64,000 nucleotides of DNA from Ectopseudomonas mendocina (GCF_007049795.1 NZ_SCFY01000001.1:124001-188000); one strand, 5' to 3'. Shown: positions 8,657-17,808, counted from the stretch's first letter. Translations and numbers: made by a program. Notes: generated from the letters alone by a model not told the origin.

Positions 8657-9424
8657 ATGTCCAAGACCCAACTGTTCGACCTCGACGGCAAGATCGCCTT
8701 CGTCTCCGGCGCCAGCCGCGGCATCGGCGAAGCCATTGCCAAGCTGCTGGCCCAGCAAGGCGCTCACGTGATCGTTTCCAGCCGCAAGATCGACGGCTGC
8801 CAGGCCGTGGCCGATGCCATCACCGCCGAGGGTGGCAAGGCCACTGCCATCGCCTGCCACATCGGTGAGATGGAGCAGATCACCAACGTCTTCGCGCAGA
8901 TCAAGGAACAGTTCGGCCGCCTCGACATCCTGGTCAACAACGCCGCGACCAACCCGCAGTTCTGCAACGTGCTGGACACCGACCTCTCCGCCTTCCAGAA
9001 GACCGTGGACGTTAACATTCGCGGCTACTACTTCATGTCCATCGAAGGCGGCAAATTGATGAAGGGCAACGGCGGTGGCTCGATCATCAACGTTGCCTCG
9101 ATCAATGGCGTCTCCCCTGGCGAATTCCAGGGCATCTACTCAGTGACCAAGGCTGCGGTAATCAGCATGACCAAAGTGTTCGCCAAGGAATGCGCACAGT
9201 TCGGCATTCGCTGCAACGCCCTGCTGCCCGGCCTGACCGACACCAAGTTCGCCTCGGCACTGACCAAGAACGACGCCATCCTCAAGCACGCCCTGCAGCG
9301 CATCCCGCTCAAACGCGTGGCCGATCCGAGCGAGATGGCCGGTGCCGTGCTGTACCTGGCCAGTGAAGCCTCCAGCTACACCACCGGTGTGGCGCTGAAT
9401 GTCGACGGCGGCTTCCTCTCCTGA
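8657..9424 (+). CDS. Short-chain dehydrogenase/reductase paired with the APH-like kinase
   Basis: Classical SDR, 255 residues: cofactor motif SGASRGIGEAIA (17-28), NNAAT (about 95-99), catalytic serine in INVASINGV and YSVTK (Tyr/Lys near 156-160), and the C-terminal GVALNVDGGF. It resembles the SDRs annotated as glucose dehydrogenase or 3-oxoacyl reductase; the aspartate/lysine specificity of the cofactor cannot be read with certainty (VSSRK after beta-2 suggests NADP(H)). Operonic with the kinase gene, which points to oxidation or reduction of a hydroxyacyl-CoA (inference). Confidence 0.87.
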   Translation: MSKTQLFDLDGKIAFVSGASRGIGEAIAKLLAQQGAHVIVSSRKIDGCQAVADAITAEGGKATAIACHIGEMEQITNVFAQIKEQFGRLDILVNNAATNPQFCNVLDTDLSAFQKTVDVNIRGYYFMSIEGGKLMKGNGGGSIINVASINGVSPGEFQGIYSVTKAAVISMTKVFAKECAQFGIRCNALLPGLTDTKFASALTKNDAILKHALQRIPLKRVADPSEMAGAVLYLASEASSYTTGVALNVDGGFLS

Positions 9425-9443
9425 GGTCGACGGCATAAACGAC

Positions 9444-9469
9444 AAAGGCACCTTGTAGGTGCCTTTTTT
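9444..9469 (+). terminator. Rho-independent terminator after the SDR gene
   Basis: Stem AAAGGCACCT/AGGTGCCTTT, loop TGT, followed directly by more T residues. Starts 20 bases after the stop codon. Confidence 0.9.
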
Positions 9470-9470
9470 G

Positions 9471-9530
9471 TAGGGTGCGCCGTGCGCACCGCAGATGGAT
9501 TCGGTCTATCGGTGCGCACGGCGCCCCCTA
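9471..9530. repeat. Intergenic inverted repeat with GTGCGCACC arms
   Basis: Left arm TAGGGTGCGCCGTGCGCACC (9471-9490) and right arm 9511-9530, its near-perfect reverse complement, enclose a 20-base loop. The element follows the terminator directly. The same core recurs as a half copy between liuD and liuE (62268-62288), so it is a dispersed chromosomal repeat. Confidence 0.8.
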
Positions 9531-9553
9531 CTTCCGCCACACTCTGCTGCCGC

Positions 9554-10201
9554 TTACCAATCCTTCAACGCGGCTTCGGCTGCCGGGTTCATCGGTTCGG
9601 CCAGCAGACCGGTCGGCGTCAGGCTGACGCTGTAGACGGCATCGGCGGCAATCGGTAGATAGGTCACCCGCAGCGCCTGCGGGTCGAACAGCAGCAGATC
9701 ACGCTGACTCAGCCGCAGCCAGCGCCACAGGTCCACACCATAGGGGCTTTCGGCTAACTGCACGCGACCGTGTTGCGCCAGCGCCTGCTGCTCGATGGCC
9801 AGAAAACGCCCTGACAGACGCTCCAGGCGATAACCAGGCTCAAGGCCAATCAGCTCGGCCAGACCTTTCCAGCGAATCAGCCGACCATCGAGCTGCCACA
9901 TGTCGCCCTCCAAGGTAACCGTGCGCTCGCGCCCACCCTCGAGCAACGTCACATGATAGCGCTGCGGGCCGTCGGCCTTGAAGCTCAGCGTCACCAAGGG
10001 CTTGCCCGGCTGCAACGGCTCATAGGCATACAGATCGTAAGCCACCAGGCCCACCAGCCCGGCCAACGCGAGAAATGCCAGACCACAGGTGCCACGCAAC
10101 CAACCGAGGAACCAGCCCGTATTGAGCAGGATGCGCAGTGCCACCAGCAGCGCCAATATGGCCAACAGCGCCACGGCCCAGGCCAACCCGTCGTATTGCA
10201 T
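9554..10201 (-). CDS. Membrane protein of unknown function (215 aa)
   Basis: Two N-terminal membrane segments (about residues 6-25 and 32-57) followed by a roughly 155-residue domain rich in beta strands, probably periplasmic (PLVTLSFKADGPQRYHVTLLEGGRERTVTLEGDMWQLDGRLIRWKG...). The start has AAGGAACGC upstream. No enzymatic motif can be seen. It resembles a family sometimes labelled multidrug transporter in Pseudomonas genomes, but the small size argues against a pump. It is divergent from a TauE-type permease across 103 bases. Confidence 0.8.
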   Translation of the reverse strand: MQYDGLAWAVALLAILALLVALRILLNTGWFLGWLRGTCGLAFLALAGLVGLVAYDLYAYEPLQPGKPLVTLSFKADGPQRYHVTLLEGGRERTVTLEGDMWQLDGRLIRWKGLAELIGLEPGYRLERLSGRFLAIEQQALAQHGRVQLAESPYGVDLWRWLRLSQRDLLLFDPQALRVTYLPIAADAVYSVSLTPTGLLAEPMNPAAEAALKDW

Positions 10202-10304
10202 CGATTGCGTTCCTTCTATGGCGAAATCCCGGCATTATGCGCAGCTCTCTCCACGACGAACAGTCAGCAGGCTGCGCATTCGCCCACAAGTCGACACTTT
10301 AAAT

Positions 10305-11084
10305 ATGCCCTTCGCTCTCGAGCTCGCCATCGACCCCAGCACACTGGCCATTCTCGCCCTGGTCGCCTTCATCGCTGGTTTTATCGACGCCATTGCCGGT
10401 GGCGGCGGTCTGCTGACCATCCCCGCCCTGCTCACCACCGGCCTGCCGCCGCACCTGGTGCTCGGCACCAGCAAACTGTGCGCGACCTTCGGCTCGGCAA
10501 CTGCCAGCTACACCTTCTACCGGCGCAAGCTGTTCAGCCCGGGCAAATGGAAGAACGCGATGGCCGGCACCGCCATGGGTGCGATTGGCGGAGCGGTGTT
10601 AGTGCACTGGATGCCGGCCGAGTGGATCAACAAGATGCTGCCGTTGGTGGTATTCGCCTGCGGCCTGTACCTGCTCTTCGGCAAGACGCCCGACGCGCCG
10701 CTTGACGCCGACCTGCCCATCGCCAGCCGCCGGCAATGGCCCCAGAGCATCAGCCTGGGCTTCTACGATGGCGTAGCCGGCCCGGGAACCGGTGCGTTCT
10801 GGACGGTCAGCACGCTGCTCATGTACCCGCTCGATCTGGTGCGCGCTAGCGGCGTGGCACGCTCGATGAACTTCATCAGCAACGCCTGCGCCCTGGCGGT
10901 GTTCATCATCGCCGGACAAGTGGCCTGGGTGCTGGGTCTGTGCATGGGATTTTCGCTGATGGCCGGCGCCTTTCTCGGCGCGCGCACGGCGATTGGCGGC
11001 GGCTCGAAATTCATCCGCCCGGTATTCATCGCCGTGGTTCTGGCGCTTACCGCCCGCCTGGTCTGGCAGCACTGGGTCGCGTAG
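10305..11084 (+). CDS. TauE/SafE-family membrane permease
   Basis: Polytopic inner-membrane protein of 259 residues with about eight hydrophobic segments in two halves. The family signature AGFIDAIAGGGGLLTIPALL is near residues 20-39, and the second half repeats the pattern as YDGVAGPGTGAFW. The family exports or imports sulfur-containing anions (sulfite, sulfoacetate) or unknown organic acids; no sulfur gene is adjacent, so the substrate is open. ATG at 10305 is the first start that gives a clean membrane protein; no clear ribosome site precedes it. The stop codon lies in an inverted repeat. Confidence 0.88.
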   Translation: MPFALELAIDPSTLAILALVAFIAGFIDAIAGGGGLLTIPALLTTGLPPHLVLGTSKLCATFGSATASYTFYRRKLFSPGKWKNAMAGTAMGAIGGAVLVHWMPAEWINKMLPLVVFACGLYLLFGKTPDAPLDADLPIASRRQWPQSISLGFYDGVAGPGTGAFWTVSTLLMYPLDLVRASGVARSMNFISNACALAVFIIAGQVAWVLGLCMGFSLMAGAFLGARTAIGGGSKFIRPVFIAVVLALTARLVWQHWVA

Positions 11085-11136
11085 GGCTGGCGCAACCCAC
11101 CGCAGCAACGATTTGGCGGGTTGCACCCGCCCTACG
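11080..11136. repeat. Inverted repeat bridging two convergent genes
   Basis: Imperfect palindrome: left arm begins CGTAGGGCTGGCGCAACCC, right arm ends GGGTTGCACCCGCCCTACG. Of the same general style as other GTAGGG-type repeats in pseudomonads. The TAG in each arm is the stop codon of one neighbour: the permease gene on the plus strand and nudC on the minus strand. Confidence 0.75.
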
Positions 11137-11953
11137 ACAGACTCGGCTCGGGCAGACCGAGGCAGCGCGCGACGTAGAGGTCGATCAGATGGCGAGCGAT
11201 GGAGCGCGACGCCGGCAACGGCGGCAAGTCATCAACGCGAAACCAGCGCGCATCCTCGATTTCGTCTTCCTGCATGACGATATCGCCACCGGCATATTCG
11301 GCATGGAAGCCGAGCATCAGCGAATGCGGAAACGGCCAGCCCTGGCTGCCGATGTACTGCAGATTCTTCACCTCGAGACCGACTTCCTCGCGCACCTCGC
11401 GTGCCACGCAATGCTCCACCGACTCGCCTGGTTCGACAAAGCCTGCCAGGGCGCTGTATACCCCTGTCACGAAACGCGGCGAGCGCGCGAGCAGGACTTC
11501 ATCGCCACGCGTCACCAGCACGATCATGCTCGGCGCCAGGCGCGGATAATGCTGCGATTCGCAGCTGTCACAACGCATGGCCCGCTCGCCAGGAAGCTGT
11601 CGGGTCGGCGTACCGCAACTGCCGCAGAAACGATGCTCGGCGTACCAGGTGCCGATCTGCGCGGCGTAGGCGAGCATGCGGAAGGTTTCTGCTTCGCCCT
11701 GCAGCATGAACTGACGCAGGCTCTGCCAGGCGCAGCCCTCCAGCGCGGCCGACGGTTTGACCTGCAGGAGATAGACGGCGTCCTCACCGAAATGGCCAAT
11801 GCCCTGCTCGCCGATGATCGGCAGATCCTGGCGCTTGATCCAATCACGCGGAAACAGCACGCCATTGCTGTCGGCAAGAAAGTGCTGCTGGCTGTAGAGC
11901 AGCGCCCAGCCACCCGGCTGGGCCGGATCGAGGAACGTATTACGCCAGACCAT
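11132..11953 (-). CDS. nudC: NAD-capped RNA / NADH pyrophosphatase NudC
   Basis: Nudix hydrolase that splits NADH to NMNH and AMP and removes the NAD cap from RNA. The 273-residue protein has the four-cysteine zinc ribbon (FCGSCGTP ... [12 protein letters not shown], about residues 109-137), the Nudix box [22 protein letters not shown], and the subfamily motif as SQGWPFPHS; the usual form is SQPWPFPxS, so one proline is glycine here. The start codon ATG shares one base with the fimL TGA stop, so translation is coupled. C-terminal [15 protein letters not shown] is typical. Confidence 0.93.
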   Translation of the reverse strand: MVWRNTFLDPAQPGGWALLYSQQHFLADSNGVLFPRDWIKRQDLPIIGEQGIGHFGEDAVYLLQVKPSAALEGCAWQSLRQFMLQGEAETFRMLAYAAQIGTWYAEHRFCGSCGTPTRQLPGERAMRCDSCESQHYPRLAPSMIVLVTRGDEVLLARSPRFVTGVYSALAGFVEPGESVEHCVAREVREEVGLEVKNLQYIGSQGWPFPHSLMLGFHAEYAGGDIVMQEDEIEDARWFRVDDLPPLPASRSIARHLIDLYVARCLGLPEPSLS

Positions 11954-13632
11954 CAGGCAGCCACCGGCATGCCCAGCGCCTTGACGCTCTCTTCGGCGAG
12001 GTCGAGCACGCTCGGGCGGGTTTCAGGACGCATGACGGCGCCAGCTTCCAGGTAGTACTCCAGGCTGCTCAGCGCATCAGCCAGGGTTTCCAGCATCTGC
12101 TCCGAAGGCATCTGACCGCTGTCGAGCATGCGCGTCTGGATGTAGTCGGCGCACGCCCCGACCAGCATCGCGGCGCGGCGCTGCTCGAGGAACCACAAGC
12201 CGCCACGCACGGCCTGCAAGCTGAACGGCACGTTGGACAGGTGCATCTTGTCGCCAGCCGACTCCAGGTACGCCGTGATCGCGCGTTTGGCCAGAGCCAG
12301 ACCGGCCCGAGCCTCATCGACCACCACGATACGGGCTTCGTTGAGTTGATGAGTGGCGAAAGAGTCGGCCTCATTACCCGGTTCGACAGCTGCCGGCCTG
12401 AGATCGCGACCTTCGCCACGCTCCAGGCTGGCCACCATGCCTTCGACATAGAGCACGGCATCAGCCAGCTTGTGCAGTTGCTCCGCCTGCGGCGGCGTGT
12501 CTTCACTCCAGGCGGCAACCAGCGGCAGCTGAGCGCCGAGCGAGTTGCCGGCAGAATTCAAACCGACCATGCTCAGGGTCTTGGCCAATTTGCCCAACAA
12601 CGCATGCAAGGTGCCCAGGGTTTCACCTTGCAAGGTGCCACGCTCGAGCAGGTCGAGCATGTCCTTGACGCTGGCCAATTCTTCGCGAATCGCGGTGGAC
12701 AACGAACGCATCACCGCCTGCCCCGGCCCGGCCAGGCGCTGGTATTCCTCTTCCAGCAAATGGTCAGTGAACGGCAACGGCGCGAGGCCGAACACTTCGC
12801 GCATAGCAGTGGCGTGCGGGCCATGACTGTCGGCGAGCGCGACCAGATACAGCAACTCTTTCAACAAGCTGCGCGGCGCCTCGTATTGTGGATTGCCGAG
12901 CATCAGCTTGAGCTCGCGATCCACTCGTGAGAACAACTGTTTGCGCGACTTGCGCGGCAGCAGTTGGCCATCGCACTGGGCCTCGATGGCCGCGGCACCA
13001 ATCCAGCACATGCGTCCACGCGGCTCGTTGGCGAACAGGCTGTCCAAACGCGCCATGGCACGCACCATCAGCTTGAGGCTGGCCTGCGGATTCTGCTCAC
13101 GGATAAAACCCAGCAACCCGACCTGATACATGTGCCGCAGGCGCTTGCCTTCGCTCAGCTTGGCCGCGCCATCGAGTGGCTGGGTAGCCGTGTGCGGCCG
13201 CGCATGATCGAGGCGAACGCTGAAGAAGAAACTTTCCGGCAGCGACTGCTGCGCGCCGGCCTGACGTAAATCGTTGATTGCCGGCAGCAACAGTTCAGGC
13301 ATTTCCTGGCGATGGGCATCGACGTTTTCCAGATAACGGCGCAGCACATGCAGGGCATTGCTCAGAGCCGAGAGCTGCGCGTCGCGCTCCTCACCAGCGC
13401 CAGCGGGAATGTCAGTGGCCTGTTCCAGCACTTCCTGAGCCAGCAGTTCGGCGCCGGCCAGCTCGATCAGATTGAGCGTGCCGCGAACCTGGTGCAGGCT
13501 TTCCACCGCTTGCTGCAACAGACTGCCGTTGTGCCGCTCGGCGATGAAATGCTCCAGGCTCTGCTCGGCCTCTTCCATGGTGACGAACAGCTCGTCGCGC
13601 ACCAGATTCAGGGATGTGGCTCCACTTACCAT
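11953..13632 (-). CDS. fimL: Twitching motility/virulence regulator FimL
   Basis: A 559-residue cytoplasmic protein with no membrane segment, resembling the N-terminal (Hpt-like) part of the chemotaxis kinase ChpA but lacking working phosphotransfer histidines and any kinase core. In P. aeruginosa FimL acts at the cell pole with FimV, PilG and CyaB to raise cAMP and so Vfr output, controlling type IV pili and acute virulence. The N-terminal helix bundle ([21 protein letters not shown] ... [22 protein letters not shown]) looks like a degenerate Hpt domain. Coupled to nudC by a TGATG overlap. Assigned from similarity and from the nudC-fimL-crotonase order I remember in P. aeruginosa. Confidence 0.85.
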   Translation of the reverse strand: MVSGATSLNLVRDELFVTMEEAEQSLEHFIAERHNGSLLQQAVESLHQVRGTLNLIELAGAELLAQEVLEQATDIPAGAGEERDAQLSALSNALHVLRRYLENVDAHRQEMPELLLPAINDLRQAGAQQSLPESFFFSVRLDHARPHTATQPLDGAAKLSEGKRLRHMYQVGLLGFIREQNPQASLKLMVRAMARLDSLFANEPRGRMCWIGAAAIEAQCDGQLLPRKSRKQLFSRVDRELKLMLGNPQYEAPRSLLKELLYLVALADSHGPHATAMREVFGLAPLPFTDHLLEEEYQRLAGPGQAVMRSLSTAIREELASVKDMLDLLERGTLQGETLGTLHALLGKLAKTLSMVGLNSAGNSLGAQLPLVAAWSEDTPPQAEQLHKLADAVLYVEGMVASLERGEGRDLRPAAVEPGNEADSFATHQLNEARIVVVDEARAGLALAKRAITAYLESAGDKMHLSNVPFSLQAVRGGLWFLEQRRAAMLVGACADYIQTRMLDSGQMPSEQMLETLADALSSLEYYLEAGAVMRPETRPSVLDLAEESVKALGMPVAA

Positions 13633-13669
13633 GCTCTAGGCCTCGCAGCGAACATCAGCGAATACGGCA

Positions 13670-14482
13670 TCAGTCGGCGAACTCCGGCTTCTGCTTGGTC
13701 ATGTGCGCCGCCATGGCCAGGCGCAGGTCTTCCGATTGCAGCATGGCGGCGTTCCAGGTGGCGATGTATTCAAGGCCATCGTCGACCCGATGATCACGCA
13801 TATAGCGAATCATTTCCTTGGTGCCACGCACGGCAATCGGCGACTTGGCGGCGATTTGTGCGGCGATCTCCATCACCCCGGCCAGCAGCGCCTCCTGATT
13901 TTCATAGGTGCGATTGACCAGGCCGATACGGGCTGCTTCCGTGCCGTCGATATTACGCCCGGTGAAGGCCAGCTCGCGCATCATGCCGTCGCCGATGATG
14001 CGCGGCAGACGCTGCAGGGTACCGACATCGGCAGCCATGCCCATGTCGATTTCCTTGATCGAGAACTGCGCATCGAGCGTGGAATAACGCATGTCGCAAG
14101 CGCTGATCAGGTCGATGGCGCCGCCGATGCAATAGCCCTGAATGGCAGCCAGCACTGGCTTGCGGCAATTGTCGACGGCGTTGAAGGAGGCTTGCAGCTC
14201 GAGAATCTTGCGGCGAAGTGCCGTGGCGTTGCGACCAACGTCCTTGCCCAGTTGGGCGCCGACCGAGGCCAGCAGCATCAGGTCGATGCCCGAAGAAAAG
14301 TGTTTGCCAGCACCGGAGAGCACCACGACACGGACCGCATCGTTGTCATCGACCCACTGGAAGATCTCGATGATCTCGCGCCAGAAGTCGGCATTCATTG
14401 CGTTGATCTTGTCCGGACGGTTGATCTGCACATGGGCGATCTTGTCCGCCAGCTCGACGCGGAAGGCTTTGTAGTCGGACAT
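13670..14482 (-). CDS. Crotonase-family protein, dienoyl-CoA isomerase type
   Basis: Enoyl-CoA hydratase/isomerase fold of 270 residues. The oxyanion-hole segments GKHFSSGIDL and AAIQGYCIGGAIDL are intact. The segment DMGMAADVGTLQRLPRIIG, with its acid residue in the ADVGTLQRLP pattern, is characteristic of delta(3,5)-delta(2,4)-dienoyl-CoA isomerases (ECH1) rather than plain hydratases. That enzyme handles double bonds at odd positions in fatty-acid oxidation. The ATG at 14482 is chosen because GAGG lies nine bases upstream; an ATG three codons earlier is too close to it. 37 bases separate it from fimL. Confidence 0.87.
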   Translation of the reverse strand: MSDYKAFRVELADKIAHVQINRPDKINAMNADFWREIIEIFQWVDDNDAVRVVVLSGAGKHFSSGIDLMLLASVGAQLGKDVGRNATALRRKILELQASFNAVDNCRKPVLAAIQGYCIGGAIDLISACDMRYSTLDAQFSIKEIDMGMAADVGTLQRLPRIIGDGMMRELAFTGRNIDGTEAARIGLVNRTYENQEALLAGVMEIAAQIAAKSPIAVRGTKEMIRYMRDHRVDDGLEYIATWNAAMLQSEDLRLAMAAHMTKQKPEFAD

Positions 14483-14642
14483 GGCAGGCATCCTCAGCCG
14501 CGGCTCGGCAGCACAGTAACAATTTTGTGATTAATAACCGAGCAACTATAACAAGCGCGCCATAAAAGTCGATGCTTGCCACTGTGACGCAGGGCACGCC
14601 CCGGACGTTAACAACCGCTTTGAATGTCAGAGATAAGAGATT

Positions 14643-14674
14643 GATCTGTCGAGGATCTTGCTCCCCGACAGATC
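14643..14674 (-). terminator. Possible terminator of ldcA
   Basis: Perfect 9-bp stem GATCTGTCG/CGACAGATC with a 14-base loop, 11 bases beyond the ldcA stop on its strand. The following bases are only moderately T-rich, so its strength is uncertain. Confidence 0.5.
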
Positions 14675-14684
14675 CACGGCAGGA

Positions 14685-16928
14685 TTACTCCACCAGGCAG
14701 TCCACGCTGTACTCACCCGCCTCGGTTTGCAAACCGTGCACGTCGATATCGAACCCCGGGAAGGCCTGGTCGAACGTCCGCGCGAACGCCAGGTAGTCGA
14801 GAATCGAGCGCGTGGCCGCCGTGAAGCGCTCGCCTGGCATGATCAACGGAATACCCGGCGGGTAAGGCACCAGCATCACCGCAGCGATACGCCCCTGCAA
14901 TTGATCGATGGGTACCGCCTCTACCTCGCCGCGCACCAGGCGGTCATAGGCATCGGCCGGTTTGATTGCCAGTTCAGGCAGCGCCGTGTACATGCTTTTC
15001 AGCGCTTTGGCCGTGGCGTTCTCGCGGTAGCAGCCATGCAGCGCGTCGCACAGATCACGCAGGCCCATACCTTGATAGCGCACGCCGCCCGTGTGGGCGA
15101 TGGAGGGCAGTACGTCGATCAACGGCAGATTGGCGTCGTAGCTGCGCTTGAACTCCAGTAGCTCGGTCAGCAGCGTGCTCCACTTGCCCTTGGTGATACC
15201 CATGGAGAACAGCACCAGGAAGGAGTACAGGCCGGTTTTCTCCACCACCAGCCCACGCTCCCAGAGAAACTTGCTGACTACCGCGGCGGGAATGCCCTGC
15301 GGCTCCAGCTTGCCGGCGGCGTTGAGGCCGGGCATCACCAGCGTGACCTTGATCGGATCGAGCAACACATAGTCATCGGCCACTTCGCCAAAGCCATGCC
15401 AGTCGGCGTCCGGTTGCAATACCCAGTCGGCAGTCGTCAGGCTGTCGGCGCCATCGGCCGCCCCCGGCTGCCAGATACTGAACCACCAGTCCTCAGGGGT
15501 CAGGTTGCGCCGCACATTGGCCAGCGCCCGGCGGAAGCTCAGCGCCTCGTCGAAGGTTTCCTGAATCAGCGAGCGCCCTGCCGGCCCTTCCATCATCGCC
15601 GAGGCCACATCCAACGAGGCAATGATGCCGTACTGCGGCGAGGTGGAGATGTGCATCATGAAGGCTTCGTTGAAACGATCACGGTCCAGCTGGCGCTGCC
15701 CGCCGTCCTGCACGTGAATCATCGAGGCCTGACTGAAAGCCGCCAGCAGCTTGTGCGTCGAATGCGTGGTGAACACCAGCGGTGAATGCTCGTCGCACTG
15801 GGTGCCCATGCCATAACGGCCAGCATAGAACTCATGGAAAGCGGCGTAGGCGTACCAGGCTTCGTCGAAGTGCAGCACCTCGACCGAGTCCCCCAGCGCC
15901 TGCTTGACCATTTCAGCGTTGTAGCAGAGCCCGTCATAGGTGGAGTTGGTCACCACCGCCAGCTTGACCTTGGGCGCACGACCGCGCGCCAGCGGGCTGG
16001 CGTCGATCTTGGCCTGAATCGATTCCTTGCTGAACTCGGAGAGCGGAATCGGCCCGATGATCCCCAGTTCATTGCGCTCGGGGCACAGGTACAGCGGGAT
16101 CGCGCCGGTCATGATGATCGAGTGCAGGATCGACTTGTGGCAGTTGCGATCCACCAGCACCAGGTCATCGCGGCCGACCATCGAATGCCAGACGATCTTG
16201 TTCGCCGTCGAGGTGCCGTTGATCACAAAGAAGGTGTGGTCGGCGCCGAAGTTGCGCGCCGCGCGCGCCTCGGCCTCGGCCAGCGGGCCAGTGTGGTCGA
16301 GCAGCGAGCCCAGCTCCGGCACCGACACCGACAAATCCGAACGCAGTGTGTTTTCACCGAAGAACTGGTGGAAGGCCTGACCCACCGGGCTCTTGCGATA
16401 GGCTACGCCACCGCCGTGACCGGGTGTATGCCAGGAATAGTTGGACTGCGCGGTGTGCTGCACCAGCGCCTTGAAGAACGGCGGCAGCAGGCCGTCAAGA
16501 TAGTTGTGTGCCGCACGCGCCACCTGCCTGGCGAGGAACGACACAGTGTCTTCGTAGAGATAGAGGATGCCGCGCAGGTGGTTGAGATCGGCCATGGCTT
16601 CGGCCGGCGCGTTTTCGATGGTGACCTGCTCGCCCAGGGCGAAGATCGGCAACTGCGGCGCCCGCACCCGCGCCACACGAATCAGCTCGACCATGTCCTG
16701 CAACAGGCGGCTGTTCTCCCCCGCTCCCTCGGCGGCCACCAGGATGCAGGCCAGGCCGTGGTGGGTGGACGCGACAATGCGCCCCTCAGCGGCGCTCGCC
16801 GTGGACAGAATGCTGAAACCGTCCTGGGTAAGCTCCTGAGCGATGGCGCGCACACGATCACCGGCCACGGTGTCGGCCTTGATGTCGCGATGCACGATTA
16901 GGACGGGAAACTTGAGATCTTTATACAT
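14685..16928 (-). CDS. ldcA: Lysine/arginine/ornithine decarboxylase, LdcA type
   Basis: Large fold-type I PLP decarboxylase of 747 residues with the N-terminal wing (1-130), PLP core and C-terminal domain of the inducible decarboxylases. The PLP lysine is Lys393 in TTHSTHKLLAAFSQ; HFDEAWYAY near 353-361 holds the ring-stacking aspartate, and NGTSTANKIVWH near 237 the phosphate contacts. In P. aeruginosa the gene at this position encodes a lysine decarboxylase (cadaverine formation) under ArgR control. An AGGA lies eight bases before the ATG. No partner antiporter is adjacent here, although lysine transport genes accompany it in P. aeruginosa. Confidence 0.9.
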   Translation of the reverse strand: MYKDLKFPVLIVHRDIKADTVAGDRVRAIAQELTQDGFSILSTASAAEGRIVASTHHGLACILVAAEGAGENSRLLQDMVELIRVARVRAPQLPIFALGEQVTIENAPAEAMADLNHLRGILYLYEDTVSFLARQVARAAHNYLDGLLPPFFKALVQHTAQSNYSWHTPGHGGGVAYRKSPVGQAFHQFFGENTLRSDLSVSVPELGSLLDHTGPLAEAEARAARNFGADHTFFVINGTSTANKIVWHSMVGRDDLVLVDRNCHKSILHSIIMTGAIPLYLCPERNELGIIGPIPLSEFSKESIQAKIDASPLARGRAPKVKLAVVTNSTYDGLCYNAEMVKQALGDSVEVLHFDEAWYAYAAFHEFYAGRYGMGTQCDEHSPLVFTTHSTHKLLAAFSQASMIHVQDGGQRQLDRDRFNEAFMMHISTSPQYGIIASLDVASAMMEGPAGRSLIQETFDEALSFRRALANVRRNLTPEDWWFSIWQPGAADGADSLTTADWVLQPDADWHGFGEVADDYVLLDPIKVTLVMPGLNAAGKLEPQGIPAAVVSKFLWERGLVVEKTGLYSFLVLFSMGITKGKWSTLLTELLEFKRSYDANLPLIDVLPSIAHTGGVRYQGMGLRDLCDALHGCYRENATAKALKSMYTALPELAIKPADAYDRLVRGEVEAVPIDQLQGRIAAVMLVPYPPGIPLIMPGERFTAATRSILDYLAFARTFDQAFPGFDIDVHGLQTEAGEYSVDCLVE

Positions 16929-17049
16929 TGTGACGTCCTGAAGGCTGGCAGGCTTGGCCTGCCCATCGCCTCAGGTTAGAGGCTCCCCCTGATCGGCGGA
17001 ACCCCCTGTGCATCACGCTATAAGAAAAGGTCGCAATTGCGCTGTTCGG

Positions 17050-17808
17050 TTATTCCGGCGCTTTTTCCAACTGTGCCCACAGCGACGGGCCGCCTGCGGA
17101 TTTTTCGATCACGGCCAGACGCGCCATGTGCGCCGCTAGTTCGTCTTCGCTGGCGCGAATGACGCGAGTACGCGGACGCGATGCGTCAAGACGACGGATC
17201 GGCGTGGCCTGCTGACGCCCACTGCCATCACCATCGGAACCTTCACCGGCCAGTGACAGATTGGTCTGCCCACCAGTCATTGCCAAGTAGACGTCGGCGA
17301 GAATCTCCGAGTCGAGCAAGGCGCCGTGCAGTTCGCGGTTGGAGTTGTCGACGCCGTAACGCTTGCACAGCGCATCGAGGCTGTTGCGCTGCCCCGGATG
17401 ACGCTCGCGCGCCATCATCAGGGTATCGAGCACCGAACAGTAATCACTGACGTCGGCACGCTCGCTCTGCCCCAAGAGAGCGAACTCGTTGTTGATGAAT
17501 CCAACGTCGAACGCCGCGTTGTGGATGATCAGCTGGGCACCGTTGATGAACTCATAGAATTCATCGGCGACTTCCTTGAAGCGCGGCTTGTCGGCCACGT
17601 ATTCGTTGGTAATACCGTGAACCGCGATGGCGCCTTCGTCGATTTCACGATCGGGGTTGAGGTAAACGTGGAAGTGACGCCCGGTCAGGCGGCGGCCCAG
17701 CAATTCGACACAACCGATCTCGATGATGCGGTGCCCGTCGGTGACCGGCATACCCGTGGTTTCGGTATCCAGCACTACGTAGCGTTTGACGGTGTTCTCG
17801 GTTGTCAC
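17050..17808 (-). CDS. dnaQ: DNA polymerase III epsilon subunit (proofreading exonuclease)
   Basis: 3'-5' exonuclease of the DEDDh class, 252 residues, that proofreads for DnaE. Motif ExoI is VVLDTETTG (Asp14, Glu16), ExoII is IIHNAAFDVGFI, and ExoIII carries HGALLDSEILADVY. The C-terminal third (from about 180) is the low-complexity linker plus the part that binds DnaE. The start is GTG with GAGAGG six bases upstream. It is followed upstream on the same strand by rnhA, the standard rnhA-dnaQ pairing, with a 73-base gap. Confidence 0.96.
   Translation of the reverse strand: MTTENTVKRYVVLDTETTGMPVTDGHRIIEIGCVELLGRRLTGRHFHVYLNPDREIDEGAIAVHGITNEYVADKPRFKEVADEFYEFINGAQLIIHNAAFDVGFINNEFALLGQSERADVSDYCSVLDTLMMARERHPGQRNSLDALCKRYGVDNSNRELHGALLDSEILADVYLAMTGGQTNLSLAGEGSDGDGSGRQQATPIRRLDASRPRTRVIRASEDELAAHMARLAVIEKSAGGPSLWAQLEKAPE

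Noticed and set aside
7553..8860. Minus-strand frame of over 400 codons across the kinase gene
   Set aside because: The plus strand encodes an intact kinase with catalytic motifs; the reverse frame has no similarity to known proteins.
10089..10304. N-terminal extension of the TauE-type permease
   Set aside because: The extra 72 codons overlap the divergent membrane-protein gene and have no transport-like sequence.
15786..16901. Plus-strand frame inside ldcA
   Set aside because: Shadow of the decarboxylase gene; no ribosome site or family match.
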